From Vreelandella sp031769195 (GTDB taxonomy: Bacteria > Pseudomonadota > Gammaproteobacteria > Pseudomonadales > Halomonadaceae), in contig NZ_JAVHNP010000002.1 of assembly GCF_031769195.1 (NCBI RefSeq), positions 558,001 through 622,000 of the forward strand: a stretch of DNA of 64,000 bases. The letters run 5' to 3'. Shown one piece after another: positions 35,901-43,920 of the stretch. The notes under the pieces were generated by a model. It was not told the origin of the DNA, searched no databases, and saw only the letters and a program-made list of their open reading frames with translations. The position numbers were made by a program, and so were the translations under genes. Within the stretch, counting starts at the first letter, position 1. Every line of letters begins with the position of its first letter.

Positions 35901-37032
35901 CGACATTGATGGTTTTGTGGCGGCTGAACGTGGCAGGCTTCTGATTAGCGGTAATGCCTATTGGCCTGCCGATGAGGCGTGGCGTATCGGTGTAGACTTG
36001 AATGCCACTCAAGAACCGCTGCTCGTAGTGCTGCCACAGTTTGGTCGCTTGGAGGCAGCGCCGAATATTCGCATCCGAGTGACCCCAGAACGCTTACAGG
36101 TACGGGGTAACGTAGATATACCCTGGGCACGCTTGGAAGTAGGTGACCTGCCTTCGTCAGCTACTTCACCTAGCCCAGATGAAATTATCATTACCGAGCG
36201 CGATGACCGTGAAGCCGAACGTCAAGCGCAGTTGGCCGCAGAGGCAGGCAACGACCCCAGCGCGGCGGATGAGCTAGCCGCGACAGGAATGGCATTGGAT
36301 GTGCTCATTACGCTGAATCTTGGCCGGGATATGCAAATTTCCGCTTACGGTTTGGAATCAGGACTGGGTGGAAGCCTGGAAATTCGTCAGGACAGTGGGG
36401 CGCTGCAACTATTTGGCGATGTCAATCTGGTGAACGGCCGCTTTCAAGCCTTTGGTCAGGATTTGCTGATTCGACGTGGCCAACTGATCTTTAGTGGACC
36501 GCCTGGGTTGCCGGTACTCGATTTTGAAGCCATTCGTAATCCAGAGGTTACCGAAGACGAAGTGATTGCTGGGTTACGTGTCACGGGTAATGCCGAACAG
36601 CCCAACGTGATGATTTTCGCAGAGCCTGCAATGGATGAGACCCGTGCGCTATCGTACTTGCTACGTGGCCGAGCGCCTGACGCATCAGGTGGCGGCGTTG
36701 ACAGCGCCCTGACCACCGCGCTGATTGGTATGTCGCTTGGGCGCACTGGCGGTGCCGTTGGCTCCATTGGTGAAGCCTTCGGTATCGATGACTTAACGCT
36801 CGATACCACCGGTGCAGGCGACGATAGTCAGGTCGCAGTGAGCGGCCAGTTAACGGATGATCTTCGCATCAGCTACGGCGTGGGTATTTTCTCGCCCATT
36901 GCAGAGCTGACCTTACGCTACACGCTTTGGCGGAACCTGTATTTACAGGCGGTGTCTGGTGCTAATCAGGCCGTGGACCTTATTTACACGTTCACACGCT
37001 CAGGCGATCCCTATATTTATCCCCAGCAATAG
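32980..37032 (+). CDS. tamB: Translocation and assembly module TamB (AsmA-like)
   Basis: Very large (1350-residue) inner-membrane-anchored AsmA-like protein, forming a long hydrophobic groove across the periplasm for lipid movement with TamA. One N-terminal helix (LVIVLPLWLFGLVAVILGVGL) is followed by about 1000 residues of repetitive beta-taco sequence and the conserved C-terminal DUF490/TamB domain (INGRFQAFG-like block LVNGRFQAFGQDLLIRRGQL, FSPIAELTLRYTLW). The start is TTG, with AGGAGAGC just upstream; no better ATG is near. The acidic Asp/Glu content is typical of a halophile's exported protein. Confidence 0.95.
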   Translation: MAKVDTQAPKNRQQLSGKRRTWLALWSLLRLVIVLPLWLFGLVAVILGVGLSPWGTSQLFSQGEQRGWLSYEQQEGALLDSFRLQGFQMALGGTRIAIDDIELAWAEDCLLSGKLCLDTLKVEGADIRLAEGKPSEEPPQEESGPLSIVLPFPIELRDIALNDVMLTLADGTQVKWEAFATSITAAQQQVTIAPTTLDALSLYLPPSAGVLLTQQTPTPLTAAAIDAAIQVSQPVEPAEDTPAIALNERERLALPDIELPINVALTSLLVTNVDITGAFEYQVERVLVEADAEGSDVTLSTLELATPDADARMSANVTLNGDYPLNAALRAELWLPELFPALSGEVVSLDLSGTLADLTANLDLAGPVTASLTAQMDALAPTLPFEARLESDRVQWPLESGDASVATDATSDDDSAVDAPQDEPYVLDNLSLALSGNLEAYQVTLATKAVGPQVPATAIRLEGEGDMSAFRWSPLALTINESSLNSEGEVRWAEAIAVDTRIRLDAFDPSLFVPELTGSLSGDIVASVRQRGERWDISLPELDIQGQLQEYPLTLQAALEANSDLEVDIQELLFTQGNNRLTAVGQVSQEAMSLEANIALNQLQSLHPDLAGALTGDIQAQGSFAQPEIVLDVNGQSLRFSDNRLAALSLSGRVQGLDDPALTIDLDAQGVNAGGQALASVALDLSGRLSQHALQLSATGEPGNVLSQANVALEGRFNQQAQQYQARLTPLEIDSEAGDIRLEAPLDISYNLANGQARLTPFCLRRLQGGLVCSEEPITASAEQGRAVLSIREVPMEMLEPFLPEEWSFEGATTADVVASWRQGGAQWQANLQLLSELAITAVNDYGQPVELPTINLDAQIEANQAQAEADVLLSLSEAGELTLNLAVNDPLGQGALEGQLRANNVTLAPYRPMVVGMDELEGGLNGTVNIGGSTSQPDLQGELALRSLRVSGPDIPVAIVDGELAVRFDGEEGDIDGFVAAERGRLLISGNAYWPADEAWRIGVDLNATQEPLLVVLPQFGRLEAAPNIRIRVTPERLQVRGNVDIPWARLEVGDLPSSATSPSPDEIIITERDDREAERQAQLAAEAGNDPSAADELAATGMALDVLITLNLGRDMQISAYGLESGLGGSLEIRQDSGALQLFGDVNLVNGRFQAFGQDLLIRRGQLIFSGPPGLPVLDFEAIRNPEVTEDEVIAGLRVTGNAEQPNVMIFAEPAMDETRALSYLLRGRAPDASGGGVDSALTTALIGMSLGRTGGAVGSIGEAFGIDDLTLDTTGAGDDSQVAVSGQLTDDLRISYGVGIFSPIAELTLRYTLWRNLYLQAVSGANQAVDLIYTFTRSGDPYIYPQQ

Positions 37033-37043
37033 AAGAGGGTGTT

Positions 37044-37661
37044 ATGACGCTATTTAAGAAACAACAGGCACCAGAAGGGCGCGATACACCCATCGAGACC
37101 AGCGACCTTCATACCATTACGGGCCATTCCATTCATCCGCCCTTTCCTGACGGGTACGAGGAAATCGTCTTGGGTATGGGCTGTTTCTGGGGGGTTGAGC
37201 GTCTGTTCTGGCAACAGGATGGGGTTTATGTCACTGCGGCAGGCTACGCGGGTGGAACCACACCTAACCCAACCTACAAAGAGACCTGCACGGGTCTTAC
37301 CGGCCATACCGAAGTCGTTAAAGTGGTGTATGACCCACAACGTATCAGCCTTGAAAAACTGCTGAACACATTTTGGGAGCAGCACGACCCGACACAGGGC
37401 AATCGTCAAGGCAATGATATTGGCAGCCAGTACCGCTCTGCTATTTTTACCACCACTGACGTCCAATTGAACGCGGCACTGCAAAGTGCAGAAAAATTCC
37501 AGGCGGCTTTAGATAACGCGGGTAAAGGACGCATTACCACAGAAATCAAACCTTTAGATGTGTTTTATTATGCCGAAGCGTACCACCAGCAGTATTTGGA
37601 TAAAAATCCGGGTGGTTACTGCGGTTTAAAAGGTACCGGGGTAACGTGCCCAATTGGCTGA
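37044..37661 (+). CDS. msrA: Peptide methionine sulfoxide reductase MsrA
   Basis: Reduces methionine-S-sulfoxide in proteins. The catalytic block GMGCFWGVERLFW (Cys around residue 51) and GNDIGSQYRSAIF are conserved, and C-terminal resolving cysteines are present (YCGLKGTGVTCPIG). The 205-residue length fits E. coli-type MsrA (212). AAGAGGG precedes the ATG, 11 bp after tamB, so it may be co-transcribed with tamAB. Confidence 0.96.
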   Translation: MTLFKKQQAPEGRDTPIETSDLHTITGHSIHPPFPDGYEEIVLGMGCFWGVERLFWQQDGVYVTAAGYAGGTTPNPTYKETCTGLTGHTEVVKVVYDPQRISLEKLLNTFWEQHDPTQGNRQGNDIGSQYRSAIFTTTDVQLNAALQSAEKFQAALDNAGKGRITTEIKPLDVFYYAEAYHQQYLDKNPGGYCGLKGTGVTCPIG

Positions 37662-37671
37662 GGTTTGAATA

Positions 37672-38187
37672 ATGCTGAAGCACTACGTCTATCCAAAGCG
37701 TTTAGCGCTCTCTGCAGGGGCCTATACGGTGTGCGGCTTGCTCAGCTTGGGGGCGCATGCTGAGCAAGTGCCCCCGATGCCGCTATCGGCTGACGATACG
37801 CCGTTTAGCAGTGAGCGTGAAGCGGTTATCTGGCGCCAGGATGAACTCAAAGATTTAGAACGACTGCTTCGGCAGTTGCGCTTTGATTTAGTAAATAACC
37901 AAGATGCTCGAGGTGCCGCTCCACGTTTAGCGGAGCTGCAAGAAAAAGCAACCCAGGCCCATTTTCTCCCCGCGTTTATTGCTGGCACCCACGGGCGGGG
38001 CTCTGATGCGAAACCCGAGATATGGGAAGAGTGGGAGGACTTTTCAGCGGGTTTTGTCGACTTAGAAGAGAAGGTCAGCGTGCTGATTGATGCGGCGGAA
38101 CAAGAAGACTATCGAGCCGCCACTCGGGCTTTTTCAGATGTGGGGCTTAGCTGTCGAAGCTGTCACCGCGCCTACCGCTACGATTAA
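37672..38187 (+). CDS. Periplasmic cytochrome c' family protein
   Basis: 171 residues with a signal peptide (KRLALSAGAYTVCGLLSLGAHA) and a four-helix-bundle type body ending in a single haem-binding CRSCH followed by RAYRYD, the C-terminal placement typical of cytochromes c'. These proteins bind NO/CO or carry electrons. TGAGG precedes the ATG, 10 bp after msrA. An 11 bp inverted repeat overlaps its 3' end. Family call is good; physiological partner unknown. Confidence 0.85.
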   Translation: MLKHYVYPKRLALSAGAYTVCGLLSLGAHAEQVPPMPLSADDTPFSSEREAVIWRQDELKDLERLLRQLRFDLVNNQDARGAAPRLAELQEKATQAHFLPAFIAGTHGRGSDAKPEIWEEWEDFSAGFVDLEEKVSVLIDAAEQEDYRAATRAFSDVGLSCRSCHRAYRYD

Positions 38188-38204
38188 TAGCAACGGTAGG
38201 CGCG
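38167..38204. terminator. Hairpin between convergent cytochrome c' and carbonic anhydrase genes
   Basis: Inverted repeat CGCGCCTACCG / CGGTAGGCGCG (11 bp) around a 16-base loop that can pair further (CTA/TAG). It overlaps the last codons of the cytochrome gene. There is no T-run, so its action as a bidirectional terminator is inferred from position. Confidence 0.45.
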
Positions 38205-38211
38205 CGCCTCA

Positions 38212-38859
38212 CTAATCGCTAGATTGCACGCGATCAATTCGGTAAAGCGTTTCAACTTGTTCTAGGCCGCTGATAGTGCAGTTTAAATCTTTCACGCGGC
38301 CGTCGCTTAAGCCATATACCCAGCCATGCACAGAGATAGCCTGGCCGCGCTGCCAAGCGCGCTGCAGAATTTTAGTTCGGCACAAGCTGTTAACCTGGGC
38401 TTTGACGTTCAGCTCGCACATACGGTCTATTTGATCTTCAAGGGGAAGGTGTTCCAGTGAGTCGCGATGCCGGTTGTACTGTTCACGCACAGAGTGCAGC
38501 CAGTAATCCACCACACCACACTCTCCGCCGGTAACCGCTGCCTTGATACCACCACAACCATAGTGCCCAACAATCATGATATGGCTGACATTGAGGACAT
38601 CCACCGCATACTGCACCACTGAGAGCGCATTCATGTCGGTATGGTGGAGAAGGTTGGCTACATTACGGTGTACGAAGACTTCGCCTGGCGGCAGCGCGAT
38701 AATTTGGTTAGCGGGTACGCGGCTATCCGAGCAGCCGATCCATAGATAGTCGGGGGATTGTTGGTTGGCGAGGCGCTTAAAGAAGTCGGGATCTTCTTCA
38801 CACATACGTTCCGCCCATGCGCGATTGTTATCTAGCAGCGTTGCAATTTGGTCAGGCAT
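38212..38859 (-). CDS. can: Beta-class carbonic anhydrase
   Basis: Zinc enzyme interconverting CO2 and bicarbonate. Zinc ligands are in CSDSR (Cys, Asp) and HYGCGG (His, Cys). The 215-residue length and the blocks LDNNRAWAERMCEEDPDFF and WIGCSDSRVPANQI match E. coli Can (220). A frame opens at 38955, but CGGAG before the ATG at 38859 marks the real start (MPDQIATLL). It is transcribed alone, divergent from gor. Confidence 0.95.
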   Translation of the reverse strand: MPDQIATLLDNNRAWAERMCEEDPDFFKRLANQQSPDYLWIGCSDSRVPANQIIALPPGEVFVHRNVANLLHHTDMNALSVVQYAVDVLNVSHIMIVGHYGCGGIKAAVTGGECGVVDYWLHSVREQYNRHRDSLEHLPLEDQIDRMCELNVKAQVNSLCRTKILQRAWQRGQAISVHGWVYGLSDGRVKDLNCTISGLEQVETLYRIDRVQSSD

Positions 38860-39017
38860 CGAGTCTCCGTGGAGTAACGTTAACAGGGTAGGGGGTTCTT
38901 CGCGTCGCGCAGCAGCGTTTAAACACAAGGTAGGCGTTTTTAACCTTCCTTGCATAGAAGGTCAATCTTAGCGCTTCCCACCATGGTGGGAAGCATGGCA
39001 GTGGATAGGAGATAACC

Positions 39018-40403
39018 ATGTCAGCGGATGCTGAATATGACGTCGATTTGTTTGTTATTGGTGCGGGTTCAGGCGGGGTGCGTGCGGCACGCATGGCAGC
39101 AGCGGCAGGCGCTCGAGTTGCCGTTGCCGAAGACCGCTACCTAGGCGGCACCTGTGTCAATGTGGGGTGCGTGCCGAAGAAGCTGTATTCGTATGCATCA
39201 CACTTTCACGATAGCTTTGATGACGCTGCTGGCTTTGGCTGGCACCTTGATGCTCCAGCCACTTTTGAATGGCCAACATTAAGAGACAATAAAACCAGTG
39301 AGATCAAGCGCCTTAACGGTATCTACCAGCGTATGCTGGAAGGCGCGGGAGTCACTCTGTTTAACGCTCGAGCCCGGGTTACAGACGCCCATACGGTGAC
39401 GTTAACCACGGCAGACGGTGAAGTGAAAGTCAGCGCTGAAAAAATCCTGCTAGCCACGGGTGGCTGGCCATGGGTGCCCGAATTTCCTGGTAGTGAACTT
39501 GCCTTAGACTCTAACCAAGTATTCGATTTAGAAACGTTCCCGAAACGCTTCTTGGTATTGGGTGGAGGCTATATCGCGGTCGAATTCGCCAGTATTTTTA
39601 ATGGCTTAGGTAGTGAGACCCACCTGATTTATCGCGGCGACCTGCTGCTAAAAGGGTTTGACCAAGAGGTGCGCGAATTCACCCGCGATGAAATGGCCAA
39701 AAAAGGCGTCAATCTTCACTTTTCAACTAACATTGCCCGCATTGATCGCCAGCCCGATGGGGCGCTGCAGGTGGAGTTAACCACGGGTGAGCGCTTAGAA
39801 GTCGATGTGGTGCTTGCAGCAACAGGCCGTAAAGCCAATATAAGCGGACTGGGCATCGAGGCGCTGGGCCTTGCGCTTAATGATGCCGGTAAGCTGCCCG
39901 TGAATGAGCGCTACGAAACAGAGGTGCCTTCTGTATTAGCACTTGGTGACCTAACGGCAGGGCCTGAATTAACGCCGGTGGCACTCGCAGAAGCGATGCA
40001 GCTGGTGGATATTCACTTTCATAAAAAAGCGCCTAGGCCGCTGGACTACGACACCATTCCTACGGCCGTTTTCTGCCATCCCAATATCGGTACGGTAGGG
40101 CTGTCAGAAGAAGCCGCCAGAGAGAGGTTTTCTAAAATAAGGGTTTACCGCACCGATTTTAGAGCCATGAAGCATACGCTTTCAGGCAGCCAGGAGCGGG
40201 TGCTTATGAAGCTGATTGTGGATGACGCCTCCGATGTGGTGGTGGGTGCACATATGGTGGGTGAAGAGGCTGGCGAGCTGATTCAGGGGATTGCTATTGC
40301 CGTTAGGGCAGGCCTGACCAAGGAAGATTTTGACCGCACCGTAGGCATTCACCCCACAGGGGCTGAGGAGTTTGTGACGATGCGAACCCCTGCACGGTAT
40401 TGA
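39018..40403 (+). CDS. gor: Glutathione-disulfide reductase
   Basis: FAD-dependent oxidoreductase that keeps glutathione reduced. The FAD motif is IGAGSGG, the redox pair GGTCVNVGCVPKK, the NADPH-binding motif GGGYIAVEFA, and the C-terminal HPTGAEEF includes the active-site His. The 461-residue length fits plant/proteobacterial Gor. The usual GxGxxA of NADPH enzymes and a downstream Arg (IYRGDLLL) support NADPH use. An ATAGGAG element precedes the ATG, and a strong terminator follows. Confidence 0.95.
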   Translation: MSADAEYDVDLFVIGAGSGGVRAARMAAAAGARVAVAEDRYLGGTCVNVGCVPKKLYSYASHFHDSFDDAAGFGWHLDAPATFEWPTLRDNKTSEIKRLNGIYQRMLEGAGVTLFNARARVTDAHTVTLTTADGEVKVSAEKILLATGGWPWVPEFPGSELALDSNQVFDLETFPKRFLVLGGGYIAVEFASIFNGLGSETHLIYRGDLLLKGFDQEVREFTRDEMAKKGVNLHFSTNIARIDRQPDGALQVELTTGERLEVDVVLAATGRKANISGLGIEALGLALNDAGKLPVNERYETEVPSVLALGDLTAGPELTPVALAEAMQLVDIHFHKKAPRPLDYDTIPTAVFCHPNIGTVGLSEEAARERFSKIRVYRTDFRAMKHTLSGSQERVLMKLIVDDASDVVVGAHMVGEEAGELIQGIAIAVRAGLTKEDFDRTVGIHPTGAEEFVTMRTPARY

Positions 40404-40422
40404 AATAACTAGTTGACGCATC

Positions 40423-40448
40423 AAGGCGAGCCGAGGCTCGCCTTTTTT
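40423..40448 (+). terminator. Intrinsic terminator after gor
   Basis: Inverted repeat AAGGCGAGCC / GGCTCGCCTT with a tight loop, followed by TTTTTT. It isolates gor from the ectoine operon. Confidence 0.9.
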
Positions 40449-40574
40449 GTCTCGCGCATCACCATCACTGATCTAAACTTTGACAGTGGCGTTTTCATCA
40501 CCGCACGACGAAGCCACAACCGAGCATTTGATAACCAAAAATTATGGAAAACACGAGGATGAATAATATGGCTT

Positions 40575-40603
40575 TTGAATTGCTCATAATCAGCTGTTAT
40601 AAT
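40575..40603 (+). promoter_or_regulatory. Sigma-70-type promoter of ectABC
   Basis: TTGAAT (40575-40580), a 17 bp spacer, then a perfect TATAAT (40598-40603), 32 bases before the ectA ATG. It is the best-formed promoter in the window. No operator repeat is obvious next to it. Confidence 0.8.
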
Positions 40604-40635
40604 GAAACTCAAATTCGCTACAGCGAAGCATAACT

Positions 40636-41214
40636 ATGAGCACGCCTATCAAGCCGTTTACACCGTCAGCCGAGCTGGCACGTCCTACTGTTGCTGATGC
40701 AGTGGTAGGCCATGCAGACATGCCGCTTTTCATTCGTAAGCCCAATGCCGACGACGGCTGGGGCATTTATGAGCTTATAAAAGCATGCCCGCCGCTCGAT
40801 GTGAACTCAGCCTACGCTTACTTGCTGTTGGCCACCCAGTTTCGCGATACCTGCGCCGTGGCGACGAACGAAGAGGGTGAGGTAGTAGGGTTTGTATCCG
40901 GTTATGTCAAAGATAATGCTCCCGATACGTATTTCTTATGGCAAGTCGCCGTAGGTGAAAAAGCCAGGGGCACTGGTTTGGCACGCCGTCTGGTAGAAGC
41001 GATTATGTCGCGCCCAGAATTAGACGACGTCCACCATTTAGAAACTACGATCACACCTGATAACCAGGCATCGTGGGGATTGTTTCGGCGCCTAGCTGCA
41101 CGTTGGCAGGCTCCTTTGAACAGTCGTGAATACTTTTCTACCGAACAGCTAGGTGGAGAGCACGACCCGGAAAACTTAGTTCGTATTGGGCCGTTTCAGA
41201 CTGACCATATTTAG
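40636..41214 (+). CDS. ectA: L-2,4-diaminobutyrate acetyltransferase EctA
   Basis: GNAT enzyme that acetylates diaminobutyrate, the second ectoine step. FIRKPNADDGWGIYELIKACPPLDVNSAYAYLLL is the classic EctA N-terminal block, and the acetyl-CoA loop is VAVGEKARGTGLARRLVEA. At 192 residues it matches H. elongata EctA. The ribosome binding site is weak. It is first in ectABC, 102 bp before ectB, directly behind a strong promoter. Confidence 0.97.
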   Translation: MSTPIKPFTPSAELARPTVADAVVGHADMPLFIRKPNADDGWGIYELIKACPPLDVNSAYAYLLLATQFRDTCAVATNEEGEVVGFVSGYVKDNAPDTYFLWQVAVGEKARGTGLARRLVEAIMSRPELDDVHHLETTITPDNQASWGLFRRLAARWQAPLNSREYFSTEQLGGEHDPENLVRIGPFQTDHI

Positions 41215-41316
41215 CGGTCGGCTGGTAACCCTGAAAAGCTCGTTAAACCGTTTTCCCGTTCGTGTTGACCTAGCTATTTTTCTCGCTTGGCCACACAACC
41301 GATAAGGAGGTCGCAA

Positions 41317-42585
41317 ATGCAGACCCAAACACTCGAACGCATGGAATCTAATGTTCGTACCTATTCGCGCTCATTTCCTGTTGTTTTTACGAAGGCACAG
41401 AATGCGCGCCTGACCGATGAGAACGGTCGTGAATATATTGATTTTTTAGCCGGTGCAGGCACGTTGAACTACGGTCACAATAATCCGCACCTTAAACAAG
41501 CCATGATTGATTATCTCTCCAGCGATGGGGTGGTGCATGGCTTGGATATGTGGACAAGCGCAAAGCGTGACTACTTAGAAACGCTTGAAAACGTCATCCT
41601 GAAGCCCCGTGGTCTTGATTATAAAGTCCATTTGCCTGGCCCCACCGGCACAAACGCAGTGGAAGCGGCCATCCGTTTGGCCCGTGTTGCTAAAGGTCGC
41701 CATAATATTGTGACCTTCACCAACGGCTTCCACGGTGTGACCATGGGGGCGCTAGCCACTACCGGTAACCGTAAATTCCGCGAAGCAACCGGTGGTATTC
41801 CAACGCAAGGCGCAAGCTTCCTACCATTTGATGGCTACATGGGCGAGCATGCCGACACGTTGGACTATTTTGAGAAGCTGTTAAACGATAAATCAGGCGG
41901 CTTAGACGTTCCTGCGGGCGTCATCGTTGAAACCGTGCAAGGCGAGGGCGGTATTAACGTGGCGGGGCTTGATTGGCTCAAACGTCTCGAAAGCATCTGC
42001 CATGCTCACGATATCTTGCTAATTATCGATGATATCCAAGCAGGCTGTGGCCGCACGGGTAAGTTCTTTAGCTTTGAACATGCGGGTATTACACCTGACA
42101 TTGTTACCAATTCAAAATCGTTGTCAGGGTTTGGCTTACCGTTTGCCCATGTGTTGATGCGCCCAGAACTTGATAAGTGGAAGCCGGGGCAATACAACGG
42201 CACGTTCCGTGGCTTTAACTTAGCGATGGTGACGGCGACGGCAGCGCTAAAAAAATATTGGTCTAACGACACCTTTGCGCGTGATGTGCAGCGCAAGGCG
42301 CGTATTGTTGAAGAGCGTTTCCAAAAGCTGGCCACCCTGCTGACGGAAAATGGCATGCCGGCTACCGAGCGTGGCCGTGGTTTGATGCGTGGTATTGATG
42401 TGGTTAATGGTGATATTGCCGACAAGATCACTAGCAAGGCCTTTGAGCACGGTTTGATTATTGAAACCAGCGGCCAAGATGGTGAGGTAGTGAAATGTTT
42501 ATGCCCGCTGACCATCCCCGATGCAGACCTGCTAGAAGCGCTAGATATTCTTGAAGCGTCAGTTAAGTCTGTTATTAACGGCTAG
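41317..42585 (+). CDS. ectB: Diaminobutyrate-2-oxoglutarate transaminase EctB
   Basis: PLP aminotransferase that converts aspartate semialdehyde to diaminobutyrate, the first ectoine step. It has the DDIQAGCGRTGKFFSFEHAG block and the PLP Lys in TNSKSLSGFGLP. A TTG opens a longer frame at 41287, but AAGGAGGT six bases before the ATG at 41317 is an ideal ribosome binding site and gives MQTQTLERMESNVRTYSRSFP, the known EctB N-terminus (422 residues). Confidence 0.98.
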   Translation: MQTQTLERMESNVRTYSRSFPVVFTKAQNARLTDENGREYIDFLAGAGTLNYGHNNPHLKQAMIDYLSSDGVVHGLDMWTSAKRDYLETLENVILKPRGLDYKVHLPGPTGTNAVEAAIRLARVAKGRHNIVTFTNGFHGVTMGALATTGNRKFREATGGIPTQGASFLPFDGYMGEHADTLDYFEKLLNDKSGGLDVPAGVIVETVQGEGGINVAGLDWLKRLESICHAHDILLIIDDIQAGCGRTGKFFSFEHAGITPDIVTNSKSLSGFGLPFAHVLMRPELDKWKPGQYNGTFRGFNLAMVTATAALKKYWSNDTFARDVQRKARIVEERFQKLATLLTENGMPATERGRGLMRGIDVVNGDIADKITSKAFEHGLIIETSGQDGEVVKCLCPLTIPDADLLEALDILEASVKSVING

Positions 42586-42674
42586 TTTAGCGTTAGGCTA
42601 AGTAGCCACACGCTATTACGTCCCTTACAGGAATAGGCAGCCAGTCATTGGCTGCCATGCAACGGAGCACGTTT

Positions 42675-43067
42675 ATGATCGTTCGTAATATTGAAGAAGC
42701 TCGTCAAACCGACCGTCTCGTTACTGCTGAAAATGGCAACTGGGATAGCACACGTCTCGTGCTGGCCAACGATGGCGGAAACTTCTCGTTCCACATTACG
42801 CGCATCTTTGAAGGCACCGAGACGCATATCCACTACAAGCACCACTACGAGTCCGTTTACTGCATCGAAGGGGAAGGCGAGGTGGAAACACTGGCCGATG
42901 GCAAAATTTGGCCCATCAAGCCAGGCGATATCTACATTCTTGATCAGCACGACGAACACCTGCTGCGTGCCCATAAAACGATGCACCTAGCCTGTGTGTT
43001 CACTCCGCCAATCACGGGCAACGAAGTGCACCGTGATGATGGTTCTTACGCGCCGGCTGAAGACTGA
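42675..43067 (+). CDS. ectC: Ectoine synthase EctC
   Basis: Cupin-fold cyclase closing N-gamma-acetyldiaminobutyrate to ectoine. MIVRNIEEARQTDRLVTAENGNWDSTRL and the HYKHHYESVYCIEGEGEVE cupin block with iron-binding residues are diagnostic. A frame opens at 42648, but CGGAG upstream and the MIVR N-terminus place the start at 42675 (130 residues). No ectD hydroxylase or lysC-type aspartokinase follows; a strong terminator does. Confidence 0.98.
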   Translation: MIVRNIEEARQTDRLVTAENGNWDSTRLVLANDGGNFSFHITRIFEGTETHIHYKHHYESVYCIEGEGEVETLADGKIWPIKPGDIYILDQHDEHLLRAHKTMHLACVFTPPITGNEVHRDDGSYAPAED

Positions 43068-43093
43068 GTTCTGAGGTCTAAGCTTAACCGCGT

Positions 43094-43127
43094 AAAAGCA
43101 GCCTAGCATTCGCTAGGCTGCTTTTTT
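43094..43127 (+). terminator. Intrinsic terminator of ectABC
   Basis: Perfect 14 bp stem (AAAAGCAGCCTAGC / GCTAGGCTGCTTTT) with a 4-base loop and a T6 run. Its A-rich left arm also makes it usable for the convergent DUF3833 gene. Confidence 0.95.
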
Positions 43128-43147
43128 GATGCTGACAGGGGCAACAC

Positions 43148-43696
43148 CTAATCATCTACCTGCTCGAAGACCAGCGTAATTTCTCCCAGAGTGAGGCCAA
43201 ATTTACGCATTGCGGTGCGATTAATGAGTCGGCCATCGGGTTGAAGGTACATCCAATCATCCATTGTGAAGCTTAATGTACGACCGCTGACTTCAATCTC
43301 TAATGGGTAGCGCATATGAAAGGCGTGGCCATACTGGCGAGCCTCTACTTGGCCCTCGACGTCATTCGCAGTACCGATCCAGTGGTGCTCATCAACGCGT
43401 TCAAACTCCCACACACGTTGATCTGTTTCGCCATCGGCGAATACAAAGGCTTCATCTAAGGTGAGCGTATTGCCTTCATAGGTGCCTGTAATGTCGACGG
43501 TAAAACGACGCTGCACTTCGCCAGAGTAGTCCTGTACCATGCCCCAAGCACGGGTTTGGCCGGTAAAGTAGTCGGCGATATCAAGCCTAGGCGTTGTATT
43601 GGCATACTCCTCAATGGTGACGTTGGCACAGCCTGCCAACAGGAACAGGGTGGAGAGCAAAGGAAGCACCCCAAAACGGCGTCGTGTGGTCTTCAT
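43148..43696 (-). CDS. DUF3833-family lipoprotein
   Basis: 182 residues. The signal has a lipobox LFLLAGC (Cys at about residue 23), so it is a probable membrane-anchored lipoprotein. The rest resembles DUF3833: YFTGQTRAWGMVQDYSGEVQRRF, ITGTYEGNTLTLDEAFVFADGE and WMYLQPDGRLINRTAMRKFG. AGGAA precedes the ATG. It converges with ectC and is divergent from the zinc-protease-like gene. Function unknown. Confidence 0.9.
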   Translation of the reverse strand: MKTTRRRFGVLPLLSTLFLLAGCANVTIEEYANTTPRLDIADYFTGQTRAWGMVQDYSGEVQRRFTVDITGTYEGNTLTLDEAFVFADGETDQRVWEFERVDEHHWIGTANDVEGQVEARQYGHAFHMRYPLEIEVSGRTLSFTMDDWMYLQPDGRLINRTAMRKFGLTLGEITLVFEQVDD

Positions 43697-43799
43697 TGGA
43701 AAGTTCCTATATGCATTTATTGAAACGTATAGCTATTGTAGGAGAAAGTGATGGGCCACAGTAGGTATTGTTGGCAAAACCTTCGCATCTTTTGGTTCG

Positions 43800-43815
43800 C
43801 ATAATATATATTATG
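43800..43815. promoter_or_regulatory. Perfect 16 bp AT-rich palindrome
   Basis: CATAATATATATTATG is its own reverse complement and lies midway between the divergent DUF3833 and retropepsin-like lipoprotein genes. The position suggests an operator or -10 region; the factor is unknown. Confidence 0.4.
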
Positions 43816-43920
43816 TTAAATCAGATAATCTAAACAGATGAAAAGCCGCTGCCATGTTGGACAAGCGGTCTCCCTTCTCCTTATCATTCGTGCTCTTATT
43901 GTCCAAGGATATCCCTCGTT

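Noticed and set aside
40421..40612. Small minus-strand frame between gor and ectA
   Set aside because: It spans the gor terminator and the ectA promoter and has no ribosome binding site or recognisable protein character.
42586..42674. Possible sigma-54 promoter before ectC
   Set aside because: A TGG...TGC pair is present (TTGGCTGCCATGCA), but GG and GC are 7 bases apart instead of the required 10.
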